Positions 37,141-47,828 of a stretch of 64,000 nucleotides of DNA are shown piece by piece (position 1 is the stretch's first letter; every line of letters starts with the position of its first letter). A program made the position numbers and the translations under genes. A model generated the notes under the pieces. The model did not search any database and had not been told where the DNA came from. It saw only the letters and a program-made list of their open reading frames with translations. The stretch spans positions 62,001 through 126,000 of the forward strand of contig NZ_JAGINO010000018.1 in assembly GCF_017876115.1 (NCBI RefSeq), in the 5' to 3' direction. The DNA comes from Azospirillum picis (lineage in GTDB: Bacteria > Pseudomonadota > Alphaproteobacteria > Azospirillales > Azospirillaceae).

Positions 37141-38943
37141 ATGACTGTGCTGACGACGACCATGGCCGGGCGGCCGGAACGTGATGCCACGGCCTTCGAC
37201 TGGGCGTCGGTGGTGGCCGCCCTGTCTTACGCCTTCCAGCCCATTGTGCAGTTGCGGACCGGCCGCTGCCATGGGTACGAGGCGCTGCTGCGCGGGTTCG
37301 AGCGCACCGGCTTCGCCAATGCCGGCGCCCTGCTCGACGCGGCCGAGTCGGCCGGCGAGCTGGCGACGGTGGAGAACGCTCTGCATGCCAAGGCGGTGGC
37401 CGCCTACCGTGCCCTGTCCGGCTGGACCGAGGCCAAGCTGTTCCTGAACATGGACGCCCGGCTGGTCGGCCGGCCGGACTCGCCCTGGCTCTCCCGAGGC
37501 CCGGCGGGTCCGAGCAAGACCGGCATCGTGCTGGAGCTGTCGGAAAGCCGTCCGGTCGGCGACGGGGTGGCGCTGGATGCGGCCGTCGACCGCTACCGCC
37601 AGAGCGGGGCCGGGATCGCCATCGACGATTTCGGCGTCGGCTATTCCGGCCTGCGGACGCTGTACGAGGCCCGCCCGGACTATGTGAAGATCGACCGCTT
37701 CTTCATCGCCGGCATCGACGGCGACGCCCGCAAGCGGGCCCTGGTGGCGGCTTTCGCCGGGCATGCCCATGCGCTGGGCATCCAGATCGTCGCCGAGGGG
37801 ATCGAGACCGCGACCGAGTTCTACACCTGCCGCGACCTCGGCTGCGACCTGGCCCAGGGCTTCCTGATCGCCCGGCCACGCCTGGACCTGATGGCGCTGC
37901 CCGGCCGCTATCCGGTCATCGAGGAGCTGAACCGCCGCGACCGCCGCCAGCCGACCGAGGCGCACCGCCGTCTGTCGGAGGTGATCGAACGGCTGCCGCC
38001 GCTGCGGGTCGACTCGCGCAAGACCGACCTGCTCGACTATTTCCGCCGCGACGGCAGCGCTCCCGTCGCCCCCATCGTCGACGAGCATGACCGGCCGCTC
38101 GGGCTGATCCGCGAGCGCGACCTCAAGCGCTACGTCTATTCGCGCTTCGGCGGGGAACTGCTGCGCAACCGTGGCCTGGGCGACCGCCTGGACGACCTGG
38201 TCATCCGCTCGCCGGTCTGCGACATCTCCACCCCGCTCGACCGGGTGATCGAAGCCTTCTCCGCCGACAGCGCCGCCGACGGCATCGTGATCGTGGAGGG
38301 CGGCTGCTATGCCGGCCTGCTGTCGGGCGGCGGCCTGCTGCGGCTGGTCCATGAGCGCAACCTCGCCATGGCGGCCGACCAGAACCCGCTGACCCGGCTG
38401 CCGGGCAACGCCGCCATCCTCCGCCATATCGAGGGGGCGCTGGCCGAGCCGTCGCGTGGCCATGTGCTGGCCTATCTGGACTTCGACAACTTCAAGCCCT
38501 TCAACGACAATTTCGGCTTCCGCCAGGGCGACCGCGCCATCCTGATGTTCAGCGAGCGGCTGAAGGCCTGGACCGGCAGCGCCGGCGCGGCCATCGACGC
38601 GGAAGCCTTCGCCGGCCATATCGGTGGCGACGACTTCTTCCTGGGCGTCAGCGGCGGCGAGGAGGGCGATGTGCTGGCGCGGCTTGCCGACCTGCTGGCG
38701 CGCTTCCGGTCCGATGCCGAAAGCCTCTATGACGCCGAGACGCGGGTGTCCGGCGGCTTCCTGGCCAAGGACCGCTATGGCGCGATGCGGCGCTTCCCCC
38801 TGCTGGCGGCCAGCGGCGTCGCCGTGGTGATCCCGCCCGGCAGCCATGGCTTGACGCCCGACGCCATCAACGCAGCCATCGCCGACCACAAGGCCGCTGC
38901 CAAGGGGGCGGAAGACAAGTTGTGCGTGGTGCGGCTGGGGTGA
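37141..38943 (+). CDS. EAL-CBS-GGDEF c-di-GMP signalling protein
   Basis: A 600-residue soluble protein with domains in an unusual order. The EAL phosphodiesterase (about 28-255) has Glu47 of EALLR, LFLNMDARL, VLELSESR, IDDFGVGYSG, VKIDRFF and AEGIET, a complete catalytic set. A CBS-like pair (about 295-410) follows, then a GGDEF-type cyclase (about 415-590) with LDFDNFKPFND and GHIGGDDFFLG, i.e. GGDDF at the active site. It should turn over cyclic di-GMP and sense a nucleotide through CBS. The start at 37141 has no classical ribosome site, which makes the hairpins just upstream interesting. Confidence 0.88.
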   Translation: MTVLTTTMAGRPERDATAFDWASVVAALSYAFQPIVQLRTGRCHGYEALLRGFERTGFANAGALLDAAESAGELATVENALHAKAVAAYRALSGWTEAKLFLNMDARLVGRPDSPWLSRGPAGPSKTGIVLELSESRPVGDGVALDAAVDRYRQSGAGIAIDDFGVGYSGLRTLYEARPDYVKIDRFFIAGIDGDARKRALVAAFAGHAHALGIQIVAEGIETATEFYTCRDLGCDLAQGFLIARPRLDLMALPGRYPVIEELNRRDRRQPTEAHRRLSEVIERLPPLRVDSRKTDLLDYFRRDGSAPVAPIVDEHDRPLGLIRERDLKRYVYSRFGGELLRNRGLGDRLDDLVIRSPVCDISTPLDRVIEAFSADSAADGIVIVEGGCYAGLLSGGGLLRLVHERNLAMAADQNPLTRLPGNAAILRHIEGALAEPSRGHVLAYLDFDNFKPFNDNFGFRQGDRAILMFSERLKAWTGSAGAAIDAEAFAGHIGGDDFFLGVSGGEEGDVLARLADLLARFRSDAESLYDAETRVSGGFLAKDRYGAMRRFPLLAASGVAVVIPPGSHGLTPDAINAAIADHKAAAKGAEDKLCVVRLG

Positions 38944-38970
38944 GGGTGGGCACTTGAGACCGGGAGCCTC

Positions 38971-39756
38971 TCAGGCATAGTCCCGGAAACTCTCCGCCAC
39001 CGCGCGGTCGTAGCCCTGGCTGGCGCGCAGGAGCTGGCGGGTATAGGGCTCGCGCGCCGTTTCCCGGCGCAGTTCCTCCACCGTCATCTCCTCCACCAAC
39101 CGGCCGCGGTTCATCACCGCCAGCCGGTCGCACAGGTTGGCGACGACCGCGAGGTTGTGGGTGACCAGCACCAGGGTCAGCCCATGCTCGGCCCGCAGGC
39201 GGCGCAGCAGGTTCAGGATTTCCGCCTGGACGGAGACGTCGAGCGCCGAGGTCGGCTCGTCCAGCAGCAGGACCCGCGGCTCCAGCACCAGGGCGCGGGC
39301 GATGGCGACGCGCTGGCGCTGGCCGCCGGAGAGCTGGTGCGGGTAACGGAAGCGGAAGGCCGGTCCGAGCCCGACGTCGCGCAGCACGCGGTCGATCCGC
39401 GCGTCGGCGTCGCCCATGGCGTGGATGGCGATGGGTTCGGCGAGGATGCGGTCCACGGTGTGGCGCGGGTGCAGCGAGCCATAGGGGTCCTGGAACACCA
39501 TCTGGCACTGCTTGAAGAAGCCTTTCGGCCGCTTGGTGCCCTGTTCCGCGCCGGCGACCTCGATGCGGCCGGTCCACTCGTCGTTCAGCCCGCTGACCGC
39601 CCGCAGCACGGTGGATTTGCCGGATCCCGACTCGCCGACCAGACCGAAGCTCTCGCCGCCGCGCACCGAGAGGGTGACGCCGTCCACGGCCGCCACCGCG
39701 TCGGCGCCCCGGCCGAAGGTGACGCGCAGGTCGCGGATGTCGATCATCGCGGTCAT
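38971..39756 (-). CDS. Dipeptide/oligopeptide ABC transporter ATPase (DppF-type)
   Basis: A 261-residue nucleotide-binding subunit. Walker A GLVGESGSGKST, Q-loop MVFQDPYGSLHPRHTV, signature LSGGQRQRVAIARAL and Walker B VLLLDEPTSALD are all intact. It powers import together with the DppD-like ATPase. Start and the stop of the preceding gene overlap in ATGA (39753-39756), so translation is coupled. It is the last gene of a four-gene operon (B-C-D-F order) lacking a binding-protein gene. Confidence 0.9.
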   Translation of the reverse strand: MTAMIDIRDLRVTFGRGADAVAAVDGVTLSVRGGESFGLVGESGSGKSTVLRAVSGLNDEWTGRIEVAGAEQGTKRPKGFFKQCQMVFQDPYGSLHPRHTVDRILAEPIAIHAMGDADARIDRVLRDVGLGPAFRFRYPHQLSGGQRQRVAIARALVLEPRVLLLDEPTSALDVSVQAEILNLLRRLRAEHGLTLVLVTHNLAVVANLCDRLAVMNRGRLVEEMTVEELRRETAREPYTRQLLRASQGYDRAVAESFRDYA

Positions 39757-40622
39757 CCGTCCACCCCATCCATCGGCCCGCTCGCCGCCCAGGCGGGATC
39801 GCGGGACAGGACCGGCAGGTCGCCCCCCGTCCCGTCGAGCCGCGGCAAGCTGGCGAGCAGGCCGCGGGTATAGGGATGCCTTGCCGCGTGCAGCTCCGAG
39901 GCGCGGCAGCTCTCCACCACCCGCCCGGCATACATGATCAGGATGCGGTCACAGAAGGAGGCGACGAGGTTGAGGTCGTGGCTGACGAAGATCATGCCCA
40001 TGCCGCGCCGGCTGCAGAGGTCGTCGAGGATCGCCAGCACCTGCATCTGCACCGTGACGTCGAGCGCCGAGGTCGGCTCGTCCGCGATCAGCAGGTCCGG
40101 GTCGGGGATCAGCATCATCGCGATCATGATGCGCTGGCCCATGCCGCCCGACACCTCGTGCGGGTAGCGGTCGTAGACCCGCTCCGGATCGCGGATGCGC
40201 ACGGCGGCCAGCATCTCCAGCGCCCGGCGCCTCGCTTCCGCCGCACCGGCCCTGCTGTGGACGCGGTAGGCCTCGGCGATCTGGCGGCCGACGGTCATCA
40301 CCGGGTTGAGCGAGTATTTCGGGTCCTGCATCACCATGGCGATGCGGCGGCCGCGGATGTCGCGCATCCGCCGCTCGGACGCCGCCAGCAGATCCTCGCC
40401 ATTGAAGGCCAGCCGGTCGGCGGCGACCCGGCCCGGCGGCGGGACGAGGCGCAGGATCGACCGGCCGGTCATCGACTTGCCGGAGCCCGATTCGCCGACG
40501 ATGCCCAGCTTCTCCCGGCCCAGCGTGAAGGAGACGCCGCGCACCGCCTCGGTCATGCCGGTGCGGGTGGGAAAGCCGACGCGGAGGTTGGCGACCTCGA
40601 GCAGGGGAGCGCCGTCCGTCAT
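39753..40622 (-). CDS. Dipeptide/oligopeptide ABC transporter ATPase (DppD-type)
   Basis: A 289-residue ATPase with Walker A GIVGESGSGKSM, Q-loop MVMQDPKYSLNPVMTV, signature VSGGMGQRIMIAMML and Walker B LLIADEPTSALDVTVQ. The C-terminus (HPYTRGLLASLPRLDG) is the oligopeptide-transporter extension. It follows the DppC-type permease by 3 bp, and its 3' end overlaps the DppF-type ATPase. Substrate could be peptides, nickel or other small solutes. Confidence 0.9.
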   Translation of the reverse strand: MTDGAPLLEVANLRVGFPTRTGMTEAVRGVSFTLGREKLGIVGESGSGKSMTGRSILRLVPPPGRVAADRLAFNGEDLLAASERRMRDIRGRRIAMVMQDPKYSLNPVMTVGRQIAEAYRVHSRAGAAEARRRALEMLAAVRIRDPERVYDRYPHEVSGGMGQRIMIAMMLIPDPDLLIADEPTSALDVTVQMQVLAILDDLCSRRGMGMIFVSHDLNLVASFCDRILIMYAGRVVESCRASELHAARHPYTRGLLASLPRLDGTGGDLPVLSRDPAWAASGPMDGVDG

Positions 40623-40625
40623 GGT

Positions 40626-41546
40626 TCAATCCCCCTTCGGGTCGAGCACGTCGCGCAGCCCGTCGCCCAGCAGGTTGAAGCCCAGGCTGACGATGAAGAT
40701 GGCGAGGCCGGGCATGGCGGCGACCCACCATTGCTCCAGCACATACTGCCGGCCGCTGGCGATCATCGCCCCCCATTCCGGCAAGGGCGGCTGGGCGCCC
40801 AGCCCGAGGAAGCCGAGGCCGGCGGCGGTCAGGATCACCCCGGCCATGTCCAGCGTCGTCCGCACGATCAGCGAGGCGACGCACAGCGGCATGATGTGGC
40901 CGAGGATGATGCGCAGGCTGGAGGCGCCCTGCAGGCGGGCGGCGCTGATGAAGTCGGCGCGGCGCACGGTCAGCGTCTCCGCCCGGGCGATGCGGGCGTA
41001 GGGCGGCCAGGAGGTCACGGCGATGGCGATCACCGCGTTCTCGATGCCGGGACCGAGTGCGGCGACGAAGGCCAGCGCCAGGATCAGCTTGGGGAAGGCG
41101 AGCGCGATGTCGGTGAGGCGCATCAGCACGGTGTCGACCCAGCCGCCGAAATAGCCGGCGACCGTGCCGATCACCAGCCCGGCCAGCGGCGCCGTCGCGG
41201 CCACCAGCACCACGATCATCAGGGTGAGCCGCGTGCCGAAGATCAGGCGCGAGAGGATGTCGCGCCCGAAGGCGTCGGTGCCCAGCCAGTGGGCGGCGCC
41301 CGGCGCCTCCAGCCGGCTGCCGAGATCCTGGGCGTAGGGGTGGTAGGGCGCCAGCAGCGGGGCGAACGCCGCCACCGCGACCAGCGCCGCGACGATCAGC
41401 AGCCCGGCCACGGCCAGCCGGTTGCGGCGGAAGGTGGTCCATCCGGCCCAGGCCCGCCCCAGCCGGGCCTGGGTCCGCGACCGCGGCGTGTCGGTGGTCA
41501 GCCAGCCGCGCCAGCCGGGAGAGGGAAGGTCTGTTCGCACGCTCAT
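40626..41546 (-). CDS. Dipeptide/oligopeptide ABC transporter permease (DppC-type)
   Basis: A 306-residue inner-membrane protein with an N-terminal cytoplasmic segment and six helices. It shows DAFGRDILSRLIFGTRLTL, the EAA-type loop FISAARLQGASSLRIILGHIMP and GLGFLGLGAQPPLPEWGAM, all DppC hallmarks. Start at 41546 overlaps the end of the DppB gene in ATGA (41543-41546). The pair forms the transport channel. Confidence 0.9.
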   Translation of the reverse strand: MSVRTDLPSPGWRGWLTTDTPRSRTQARLGRAWAGWTTFRRNRLAVAGLLIVAALVAVAAFAPLLAPYHPYAQDLGSRLEAPGAAHWLGTDAFGRDILSRLIFGTRLTLMIVVLVAATAPLAGLVIGTVAGYFGGWVDTVLMRLTDIALAFPKLILALAFVAALGPGIENAVIAIAVTSWPPYARIARAETLTVRRADFISAARLQGASSLRIILGHIMPLCVASLIVRTTLDMAGVILTAAGLGFLGLGAQPPLPEWGAMIASGRQYVLEQWWVAAMPGLAIFIVSLGFNLLGDGLRDVLDPKGD

Positions 41547-42553
41547 CGGGCCCGCGGATCCAGCAGTCGGTAGAGCAGGTCGGACAGCAGGTTCAGCGCG
41601 ATGAAGACCGTGCCGACCACCAGCGTCCCGCCCAGCACGGCGTTCATGTCGGCGCTGAGCAGCGAATTGGTGATGTAGAGGCCGAGGCCGGGCCAGGCGA
41701 ACACCGTCTCGGTCAGCACCGATCCCTCCAGCAGCCCGGCATAGGACAGGGCGATGACGGTGACCAGCGGCACCGTGATGTTGCCCAGCGCATGGCGCCA
41801 GACGACGCGGGTCTCCGACATCCCCTTCACCCGGGCGGTGGTGATGTATTCCTGGCGGAGCTGGTCGAGCATGAAGCCGCGCGTCATCCGCGCGATGTAG
41901 GCGACGCTGTAGAGGCCGAGGATGGCGGCCGGCAGAACGAGATGGTGCAGGGCGTTCCAGAAGATGTCGGTTTCGCCGGCGAGCAGCGCGTCGATGCTGG
42001 CGACGCCGGTCACCGCGTCGACCATCCCCTCGTAGAAGACGTCGACGCGGCCAGGCCCCGGCACCCAGTCCAGCCGGGCATAGAACAGCAGCAGCGCCAT
42101 CAGCCCGAGCCAGAAGATCGGCACCGAATGGCCCACCAGCCCGAGCAGGCGGATGGCATGGTCGGGCCAGCGTCCGCGATGGGTGGCGGCGATGACCCCG
42201 GCCGGCACGCCGAGAATGGTGCCGATGACGACGGCGACGGTGGCGAGTTCCAGCGTCGCCGGGAAGACGCGGAGCACATCCTCCAGCACCGGGCGGGAAG
42301 TGAGCACCGACGTGCCGAGGTCGCCCTGAAGGACGTCGCCGACATAGCGCAGGAACTGCTGCCACAGCGGCAGGTCGAGGCCGAGCTGGCTGCGCATCTG
42401 CGCATAGCTTTCGGCGCTGGCGCGGTCGCCCAGCGCCGAGAGCACCGGATCGACCGGCACGACGCGCCCGATCAGGAAGGTGACCAGCAGCAGGCCCAGC
42501 AGGGTGGCGGCCACCGTGGCCGCCAGCGTCAGGCCGCGTTTCAGCGTAGGCAA
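41543..42553 (-). CDS. Dipeptide/oligopeptide ABC transporter permease (DppB-type), TTG start
   Basis: A 336-residue permease: N-terminal helix ATLLGLLLVTFLIGRVVPVDPVL, then six-helix DppB layout with GDLGTSVLTSRPVLEDVLRV and the EAA loop YITTARVKGMSETRVVWRHALGN. The start codon is TTG at 42553 with GGGAG 6 nt upstream; no better start is seen upstream. It is first in a four-gene transporter operon; no periplasmic binding protein is present on either side, so the substrate is unspecified. Confidence 0.88.
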   Translation of the reverse strand: MPTLKRGLTLAATVAATLLGLLLVTFLIGRVVPVDPVLSALGDRASAESYAQMRSQLGLDLPLWQQFLRYVGDVLQGDLGTSVLTSRPVLEDVLRVFPATLELATVAVVIGTILGVPAGVIAATHRGRWPDHAIRLLGLVGHSVPIFWLGLMALLLFYARLDWVPGPGRVDVFYEGMVDAVTGVASIDALLAGETDIFWNALHHLVLPAAILGLYSVAYIARMTRGFMLDQLRQEYITTARVKGMSETRVVWRHALGNITVPLVTVIALSYAGLLEGSVLTETVFAWPGLGLYITNSLLSADMNAVLGGTLVVGTVFIALNLLSDLLYRLLDPRAR

Positions 42554-42676
42554 GGCTGCTCCCTCGTGGTCGGACCCGGATCGGCCCCGGACGAGGGAAT
42601 CACAGTCGGGGCATCATGCAAAGCCCGCCAAGGGCATAGCCCTTGCGGGAAAGGCCGCGGCACGGAAGCGCAGGCG

Positions 42677-43633
42677 TCAGCCCAGCCCCTTCTGCCCCAT
42701 CTCCAGGAACTTCTCGCGGCGCTTGGCGCGCAGCGTGGTGCCGTCAAGGCCGTCCATCTCGCCCAGCGATTCCTCGATGCAGTCGCCGAGCTGCCTGATC
42801 GTCTCGGCCGGATCGCGATGGGCGCCGCCGATCGGCTCGCTCACCACGCGGTCGATGACGCCCAGCTCCTTCAGGTCCTGGCTGATCAGCCGCAGCGCGA
42901 TCGCCGCCTCGCCGGCCATGTCCGAGCTGCGCCACAGGATCGAGGCGCAGCCTTCCGGCGAGATCACCGAATAGATCGCGTGTTCCAGCATCAGGACGCG
43001 GTCGGCGGTGGCGATGGCGATGGCGCCGCCGGACCCGCCTTCGCCGATCACCGAGGCGACCATCGGCACGTTCAGCCGCAGGCAGCGCTCGATGCTCTTG
43101 GCGATGGCCTCGGCCTGGCCGCGCTCCTCCGCCTGGACGCCGGGGAAGGCGCCGGCGGTGTCGACCAGCGAGACGACGGGCAGGCTGAAGCGGTCGGCCA
43201 GATCCATCAGGCGCTGGGCCTTGCGGTAGCCTTCCGGCTTCGCCATGCCGAAATTGTGGCGGACGCGCGATTCGGTGTCGTTGCCCTTCTCCTGGCCGAT
43301 GACCACCACCGAGCGGCCGCGGAACCGCCCCAACCCGCCGATGACCGCACGGTCCTCCGCGAAATGGCGGTCGCCGGCCAGCGGCGTGAAGTCCTCGATC
43401 AGGCCGTTCACATAGTCCAGGCAGTGCGGACGATTGGGGTGGCGGGCCACCTGAACCTTCTGCGCGGGCGTGAGCTTGGCGTAGGTCTGCCGCAGGAGCT
43501 TGTCGACCTTGGCCTGCAGCTTTGCGACCTCGTCGGCGATGTTGATGTCGCCGGCGTTGGTCAGGTGCCGCAATTCCTCGATCTTGCCTTCAAGCTCGGC
43601 GATCGGCTTTTCGAATTCCAGGAAGGTCTGCAT
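42677..43633 (-). CDS. accA: Acetyl-CoA carboxylase carboxyltransferase subunit alpha
   Basis: A 318-residue subunit of the first committed step of fatty acid synthesis, transferring carboxyl from biotin to acetyl-CoA. [21 protein letters not shown] at the N-terminus, [63 protein letters not shown] and [11 protein letters not shown] are characteristic. Start at 43633 gives the usual length; the upstream extension is a shadow. It stands alone, without accD, as is common in this group. Confidence 0.97.
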   Translation of the reverse strand: MQTFLEFEKPIAELEGKIEELRHLTNAGDINIADEVAKLQAKVDKLLRQTYAKLTPAQKVQVARHPNRPHCLDYVNGLIEDFTPLAGDRHFAEDRAVIGGLGRFRGRSVVVIGQEKGNDTESRVRHNFGMAKPEGYRKAQRLMDLADRFSLPVVSLVDTAGAFPGVQAEERGQAEAIAKSIERCLRLNVPMVASVIGEGGSGGAIAIATADRVLMLEHAIYSVISPEGCASILWRSSDMAGEAAIALRLISQDLKELGVIDRVVSEPIGGAHRDPAETIRQLGDCIEESLGEMDGLDGTTLRAKRREKFLEMGQKGLG

Positions 43634-43812
43634 GCCGGACACGGGTGGTTGGCGAGGCGCACGGATTTGGGCGCGGGCTTGGTTAGCACGCCCGGCGCGC
43701 TCACGCCACAGCGGAAGAATGCGGGATACCCCCGGACGGGGCCGGGGGTTCCGCGACGAACTCGAAGGGTTTATCCTCAACCGTCCCCGGATTCCAGAAC
43801 CAATCGCGCCCG

Positions 43813-44565
43813 ATGCATCCCTTCAAGGACCATTTCTCCGGCCATGCCGGCGACTATCGCGCCTTCCGGCCTAGCTATCCCGAGGGACTGGCCGACCTGC
43901 TGGCCGGGGCATCCCCGGCGACGGAGCTGGCCTGGGACGCCGGTTGCGGCAACGGCCAGCTCTCCACCATGCTGGCCGGCCGGTTCGCCGCCGTCCATGC
44001 CACCGACGCCAGCGCCGAGCAGATCGCGCGGGCGGAACCGCACCCCCGAGTCCGCTACGCCGCCGCTTCCGCCGAGGACAGCGGCCTGCCCGACGGTTGC
44101 TGCGACCTGGTCGTCGCGGCGCAGGCGGCCCACTGGTTCGACCTCGCCCGCTTCTATGCCGAGGTGCGGCGGGTGGCGAGGCCGGGGGCGGCCGCAGCAC
44201 TGGTCTGCTACGGGTTGCAGCAACTGGGCGAGCCCGCCCTGGACGCGGCGGTGGAGCGTTTCCACAACGGCACGATCGGTCCCTACTGGCCGGCCGACCG
44301 CTGGAAGGTGGTCGACGGCTACCGCGGCCTGGATTTCCCTTTCCCGGCGCTGCCGGTGCCGCCGCTGGCGATGGAGGCGGTGTGGCCGCTGCCGCGCCTT
44401 CTCGGCTACATGAGCACCTGGTCGGGGGTGAAGGCGGCGACAGAGGCGCTGGGCCGCAATCCGCTGGAGGCGTTCGCCGCGGAAATCGCGCCGCTGTGGG
44501 GGGCGCCCGAACGCGAACGCACCATTCGCTGGCCGCTGACGGTCAGGCTCGGGCGGGTGGGGTAG
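43813..44565 (+). CDS. Class I SAM-dependent methyltransferase
   Basis: A 250-residue soluble methyltransferase. [19 protein letters not shown] at the start, SAM motif [17 protein letters not shown], acidic [11 protein letters not shown], then [27 protein letters not shown] mark the family (similar to small trans-aconitate or UbiE-like methyltransferases). The acceptor is unknown. It is divergent from accA (180 bp between starts), and a palindromic repeat follows its stop. Confidence 0.85.
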   Translation: MHPFKDHFSGHAGDYRAFRPSYPEGLADLLAGASPATELAWDAGCGNGQLSTMLAGRFAAVHATDASAEQIARAEPHPRVRYAAASAEDSGLPDGCCDLVVAAQAAHWFDLARFYAEVRRVARPGAAAALVCYGLQQLGEPALDAAVERFHNGTIGPYWPADRWKVVDGYRGLDFPFPALPVPPLAMEAVWPLPRLLGYMSTWSGVKAATEALGRNPLEAFAAEIAPLWGAPERERTIRWPLTVRLGRVG

Positions 44566-44601
44566 GAGGGGCGGACGGTGCAGGCCTTTCCCCCACCCTG
44601 A

Positions 44602-44626
44602 CCCTCCCCCGCTGGGCGGGGGAGGG
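44602..44626. repeat. Palindromic intergenic element (CCCTCCCCCGC / GCGGGGGAGGG)
   Basis: An 11-bp perfect inverted repeat with a 3-nt loop in the gap between two convergent genes. Outer flanks (CCCCCACCCT and GGGGTGGGTGGGG) extend the pairing with gaps. It may act as a bidirectional terminator. Same core as 934-955 and 48874-48898. Confidence 0.6.
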
Positions 44627-44663
44627 AAATGGCGCCTTGGGGTGGGTGGGGCGATTGGCTTGC

Positions 44664-46268
44664 CTACGCCCCCTCCGCCACCAGCCGCTCATAGGCGGGA
44701 AGCGTCAGGAAGTCGGTGAACTCCTCGCGCGCCACGAGGTCGCGGAACAGGGCGGCAGCGTCGGGGTAGCGGCCGGCGGCATAGGCATCGGCGCCGACGC
44801 GCTCCTTCCAGGCCGCCAGCTCCTCGGCGATCACCCGGTCGACGAGTTCCATCGTCACCGGGCGGCCGTCGTCGAGCGCGGTGCCGGTGTGAAGCCACTG
44901 CCAGACCTGGGTGCGGCTGATCTCCGCGGTGGCGGCGTCCTCCATCAGGTTGAACAGCGGCACGCAGCCGATCCCGCGCAGCCATGCCTCGATGTAGCCG
45001 ATGCCGACGGCGGTGTTGTTGCGCAACCCCGCCTCGGTCCTGGGGCCGGGCGGCACCGCCAGCAGGTCGGCGGCGGTGACGGCAACCTCGGCGCGCTTGC
45101 GGGCGATCTGGTTGGCGGCGGGCATGTAGGCGTCGAACACCTCGCGTGCCACCGGCACCAGCCCGGGGTGGGCGACCCAGGTGCCGTCATGGCCGTTGGA
45201 CGCCTCGCGCTCCTTGTCGGCGCGCACGCGGGAGAAGACCGCTTCGTTGGCCGCCGGGTCGTCCTTGACCGGGATGAAGGCGGCCATGCCGCCGATGGCC
45301 GGCGCGCCGCGGCGGTGGCAGGTCCTGACGGCAAGCTGGCTGTAGGCCGACAGGAAGGGCGTGGCCATCGTCACCTCCGCCCGATCGGGCATGACGGCGG
45401 CCGGATCCTTGCGGAACTTCTTGATGAAGCTGAAGATATAGTCCCAGCGCCCGCAGTTCAGGCCGGCGGAGTGCTCGCGCAGCTCATAGAGGATCTCGTC
45501 CATCTCGAAGGCGGCGGGGATCGTCTCGATCAGCACCGTCGCCTTGATCGAGCCGTGGGGCAGGTGCAGGTACTCCTCCGCCACCAGGAAGACCTCGCGC
45601 CACAGCCGGGCCTCGAAATGGCTTTCCAGCTTCGGCAGGTAGAAATAGGGCCCGCTGCCGCGCGCCAGCAGTTCCTTGGCGTTGTGGAAGGCATGCAGCC
45701 CGAAGTCGAACAGGGCGCCGGAGATCGGCTCGCCGTCCAGCAGCACATGGCGCTCGTCCAGGTGCCAGCCGCGGGGGCGGACCTTCAGCACGGCGGTCCG
45801 GTCGCTCAGGCGGTATTTGCGGCCGCTGGCCGGGTCCTCATGGGAGATCGTCCGGCGCACGGCGTCGCGGATGTTGATCTGCCCCTCGATCAGGTTGGTC
45901 CAGGTCGGGCAGGTCGCGTCCTCGTAGTCGGCCATGAAGACCTTGGCGCCGCTGTTCATCGCGTTGATGACCATCTTGCGGTCCACCGGCCCGGTGATCT
46001 CCACCCGGCGGTCCATCAGGTCGACGGGCAGCGGCGCGATGGTCCAGTCCGCCTCGCGGATGGCGCGGGTTTCCGGCAGGAAATCGGGCCTGTGCCCCTG
46101 GTCCAGCAGGGCCTGGCGCTTGGCCCGCACGTCCAGCAGCCGCAACCGCTCGCCGCCGAACCGCCCCTCCAGTTCCGCCAGGAAGGCGAGTGCCTCGGGC
46201 GTCAGGATCTCCTCGAAGCCCGGCTTGAGCGGACCAAGGACCTGAAGGCCGGATAGCTCGGTGGCCAT
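44664..46268 (-). CDS. aceB: Malate synthase A
   Basis: A 534-residue glyoxylate-cycle enzyme condensing glyoxylate and acetyl-CoA. [82 protein letters not shown] and [13 protein letters not shown] are family signatures; length fits malate synthase A rather than G. Start at 46268 has GGGGAG 7-12 nt upstream. A 14-bp tandem repeat lies about 40 bp upstream of the start and may be a regulator site. No aceA is adjacent. Confidence 0.96.
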   Translation of the reverse strand: MATELSGLQVLGPLKPGFEEILTPEALAFLAELEGRFGGERLRLLDVRAKRQALLDQGHRPDFLPETRAIREADWTIAPLPVDLMDRRVEITGPVDRKMVINAMNSGAKVFMADYEDATCPTWTNLIEGQINIRDAVRRTISHEDPASGRKYRLSDRTAVLKVRPRGWHLDERHVLLDGEPISGALFDFGLHAFHNAKELLARGSGPYFYLPKLESHFEARLWREVFLVAEEYLHLPHGSIKATVLIETIPAAFEMDEILYELREHSAGLNCGRWDYIFSFIKKFRKDPAAVMPDRAEVTMATPFLSAYSQLAVRTCHRRGAPAIGGMAAFIPVKDDPAANEAVFSRVRADKEREASNGHDGTWVAHPGLVPVAREVFDAYMPAANQIARKRAEVAVTAADLLAVPPGPRTEAGLRNNTAVGIGYIEAWLRGIGCVPLFNLMEDAATAEISRTQVWQWLHTGTALDDGRPVTMELVDRVIAEELAAWKERVGADAYAAGRYPDAAALFRDLVAREEFTDFLTLPAYERLVAEGA

Positions 46269-46308
46269 TGCGCTGCTCCCCTTCCCATATTGGCGCGAAC
46301 CGCTCTTC

Positions 46309-46336
46309 GGCGGTTGATCTGCGGCGGTTGATCTGC
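46309..46336. repeat. 14-bp tandem direct repeat upstream of aceB
   Basis: GGCGGTTGATCTGC occurs twice in perfect tandem (46309-46322 and 46323-46336), in the leader/promoter region of aceB (minus strand). It could be a pair of operator half-sites or a slippage duplication. Confidence 0.5.
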
Positions 46337-46435
46337 GGCAGTGAATGGACCGGTATAGCACGGTCCGCCCCGGCTCCGGGGACGGCCGAACGTCGCAGCG
46401 GGCCGCAGGGCTGGACATCGTCGCGGCAGTCCGTC

Positions 46436-47467
<1,032 letters not shown>

Positions 47468-47601
47468 CGCGCTTTTCACCACTTCATCGTTATAGAGAAG
47501 AACTTATGGCGTGAATGCCGATGCCGCAAGAGCGGGCCGGCCCAGCCCCGACTGGCGGGAAAGCCAGCAGAACCAAGGCGTCCAGGCTGCGCCACAGCGA
47601 T

Positions 47602-47616
47602 TGGCACGGAGGTTGC
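47602..47616 (+). promoter_or_regulatory. Sigma-54 promoter of the psp operon
   Basis: TGGCACGGAGGTTGC matches the -24/-12 consensus TGGCAC-N5-TTGC exactly, with GG at 47603-47604 and GC at 47615-47616. It lies 31 bp before the first gene of the psp operon and is divergent from pspF. Confidence 0.93.
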
Positions 47617-47646
47617 GATAGGGAGTGCATGGCAAGGAGATCAACC

Positions 47647-47811
47647 ATGAGCGATTTCAGCGATTTCCGCCGCCGCTACGGCGGTCACCGCTTCGACACC
47701 GCGCAGGGCCGCCCGCTGGCGCGCCGCGTGCGTAGCTATCTCGCCACCCGGCCGGCCGAAAGCTGGCTGTTCTTCTTCGCCGGCATCATCGCCGGCGCCA
47801 TCCTCGGCTGA
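47647..47811 (+). CDS. Small membrane protein, first gene of the psp operon
   Basis: A 54-residue protein: a basic N-terminal half (FRRRYGGHRFDTAQGRPLARRVRSYL) then one C-terminal membrane helix (WLFFFAGIIAGAILG). AAGGAG lies 7-12 nt upstream. It is the first reading frame after the sigma-54 promoter and ends 17 bp before pspA. It is not PspD, G or E by position or sequence, and I do not recognise a family. Its location predicts PspF-dependent stress expression and a role at the inner membrane with PspA. Confidence 0.8.
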   Translation: MSDFSDFRRRYGGHRFDTAQGRPLARRVRSYLATRPAESWLFFFAGIIAGAILG

Positions 47812-47828
47812 TCGACGGAACACCGACC

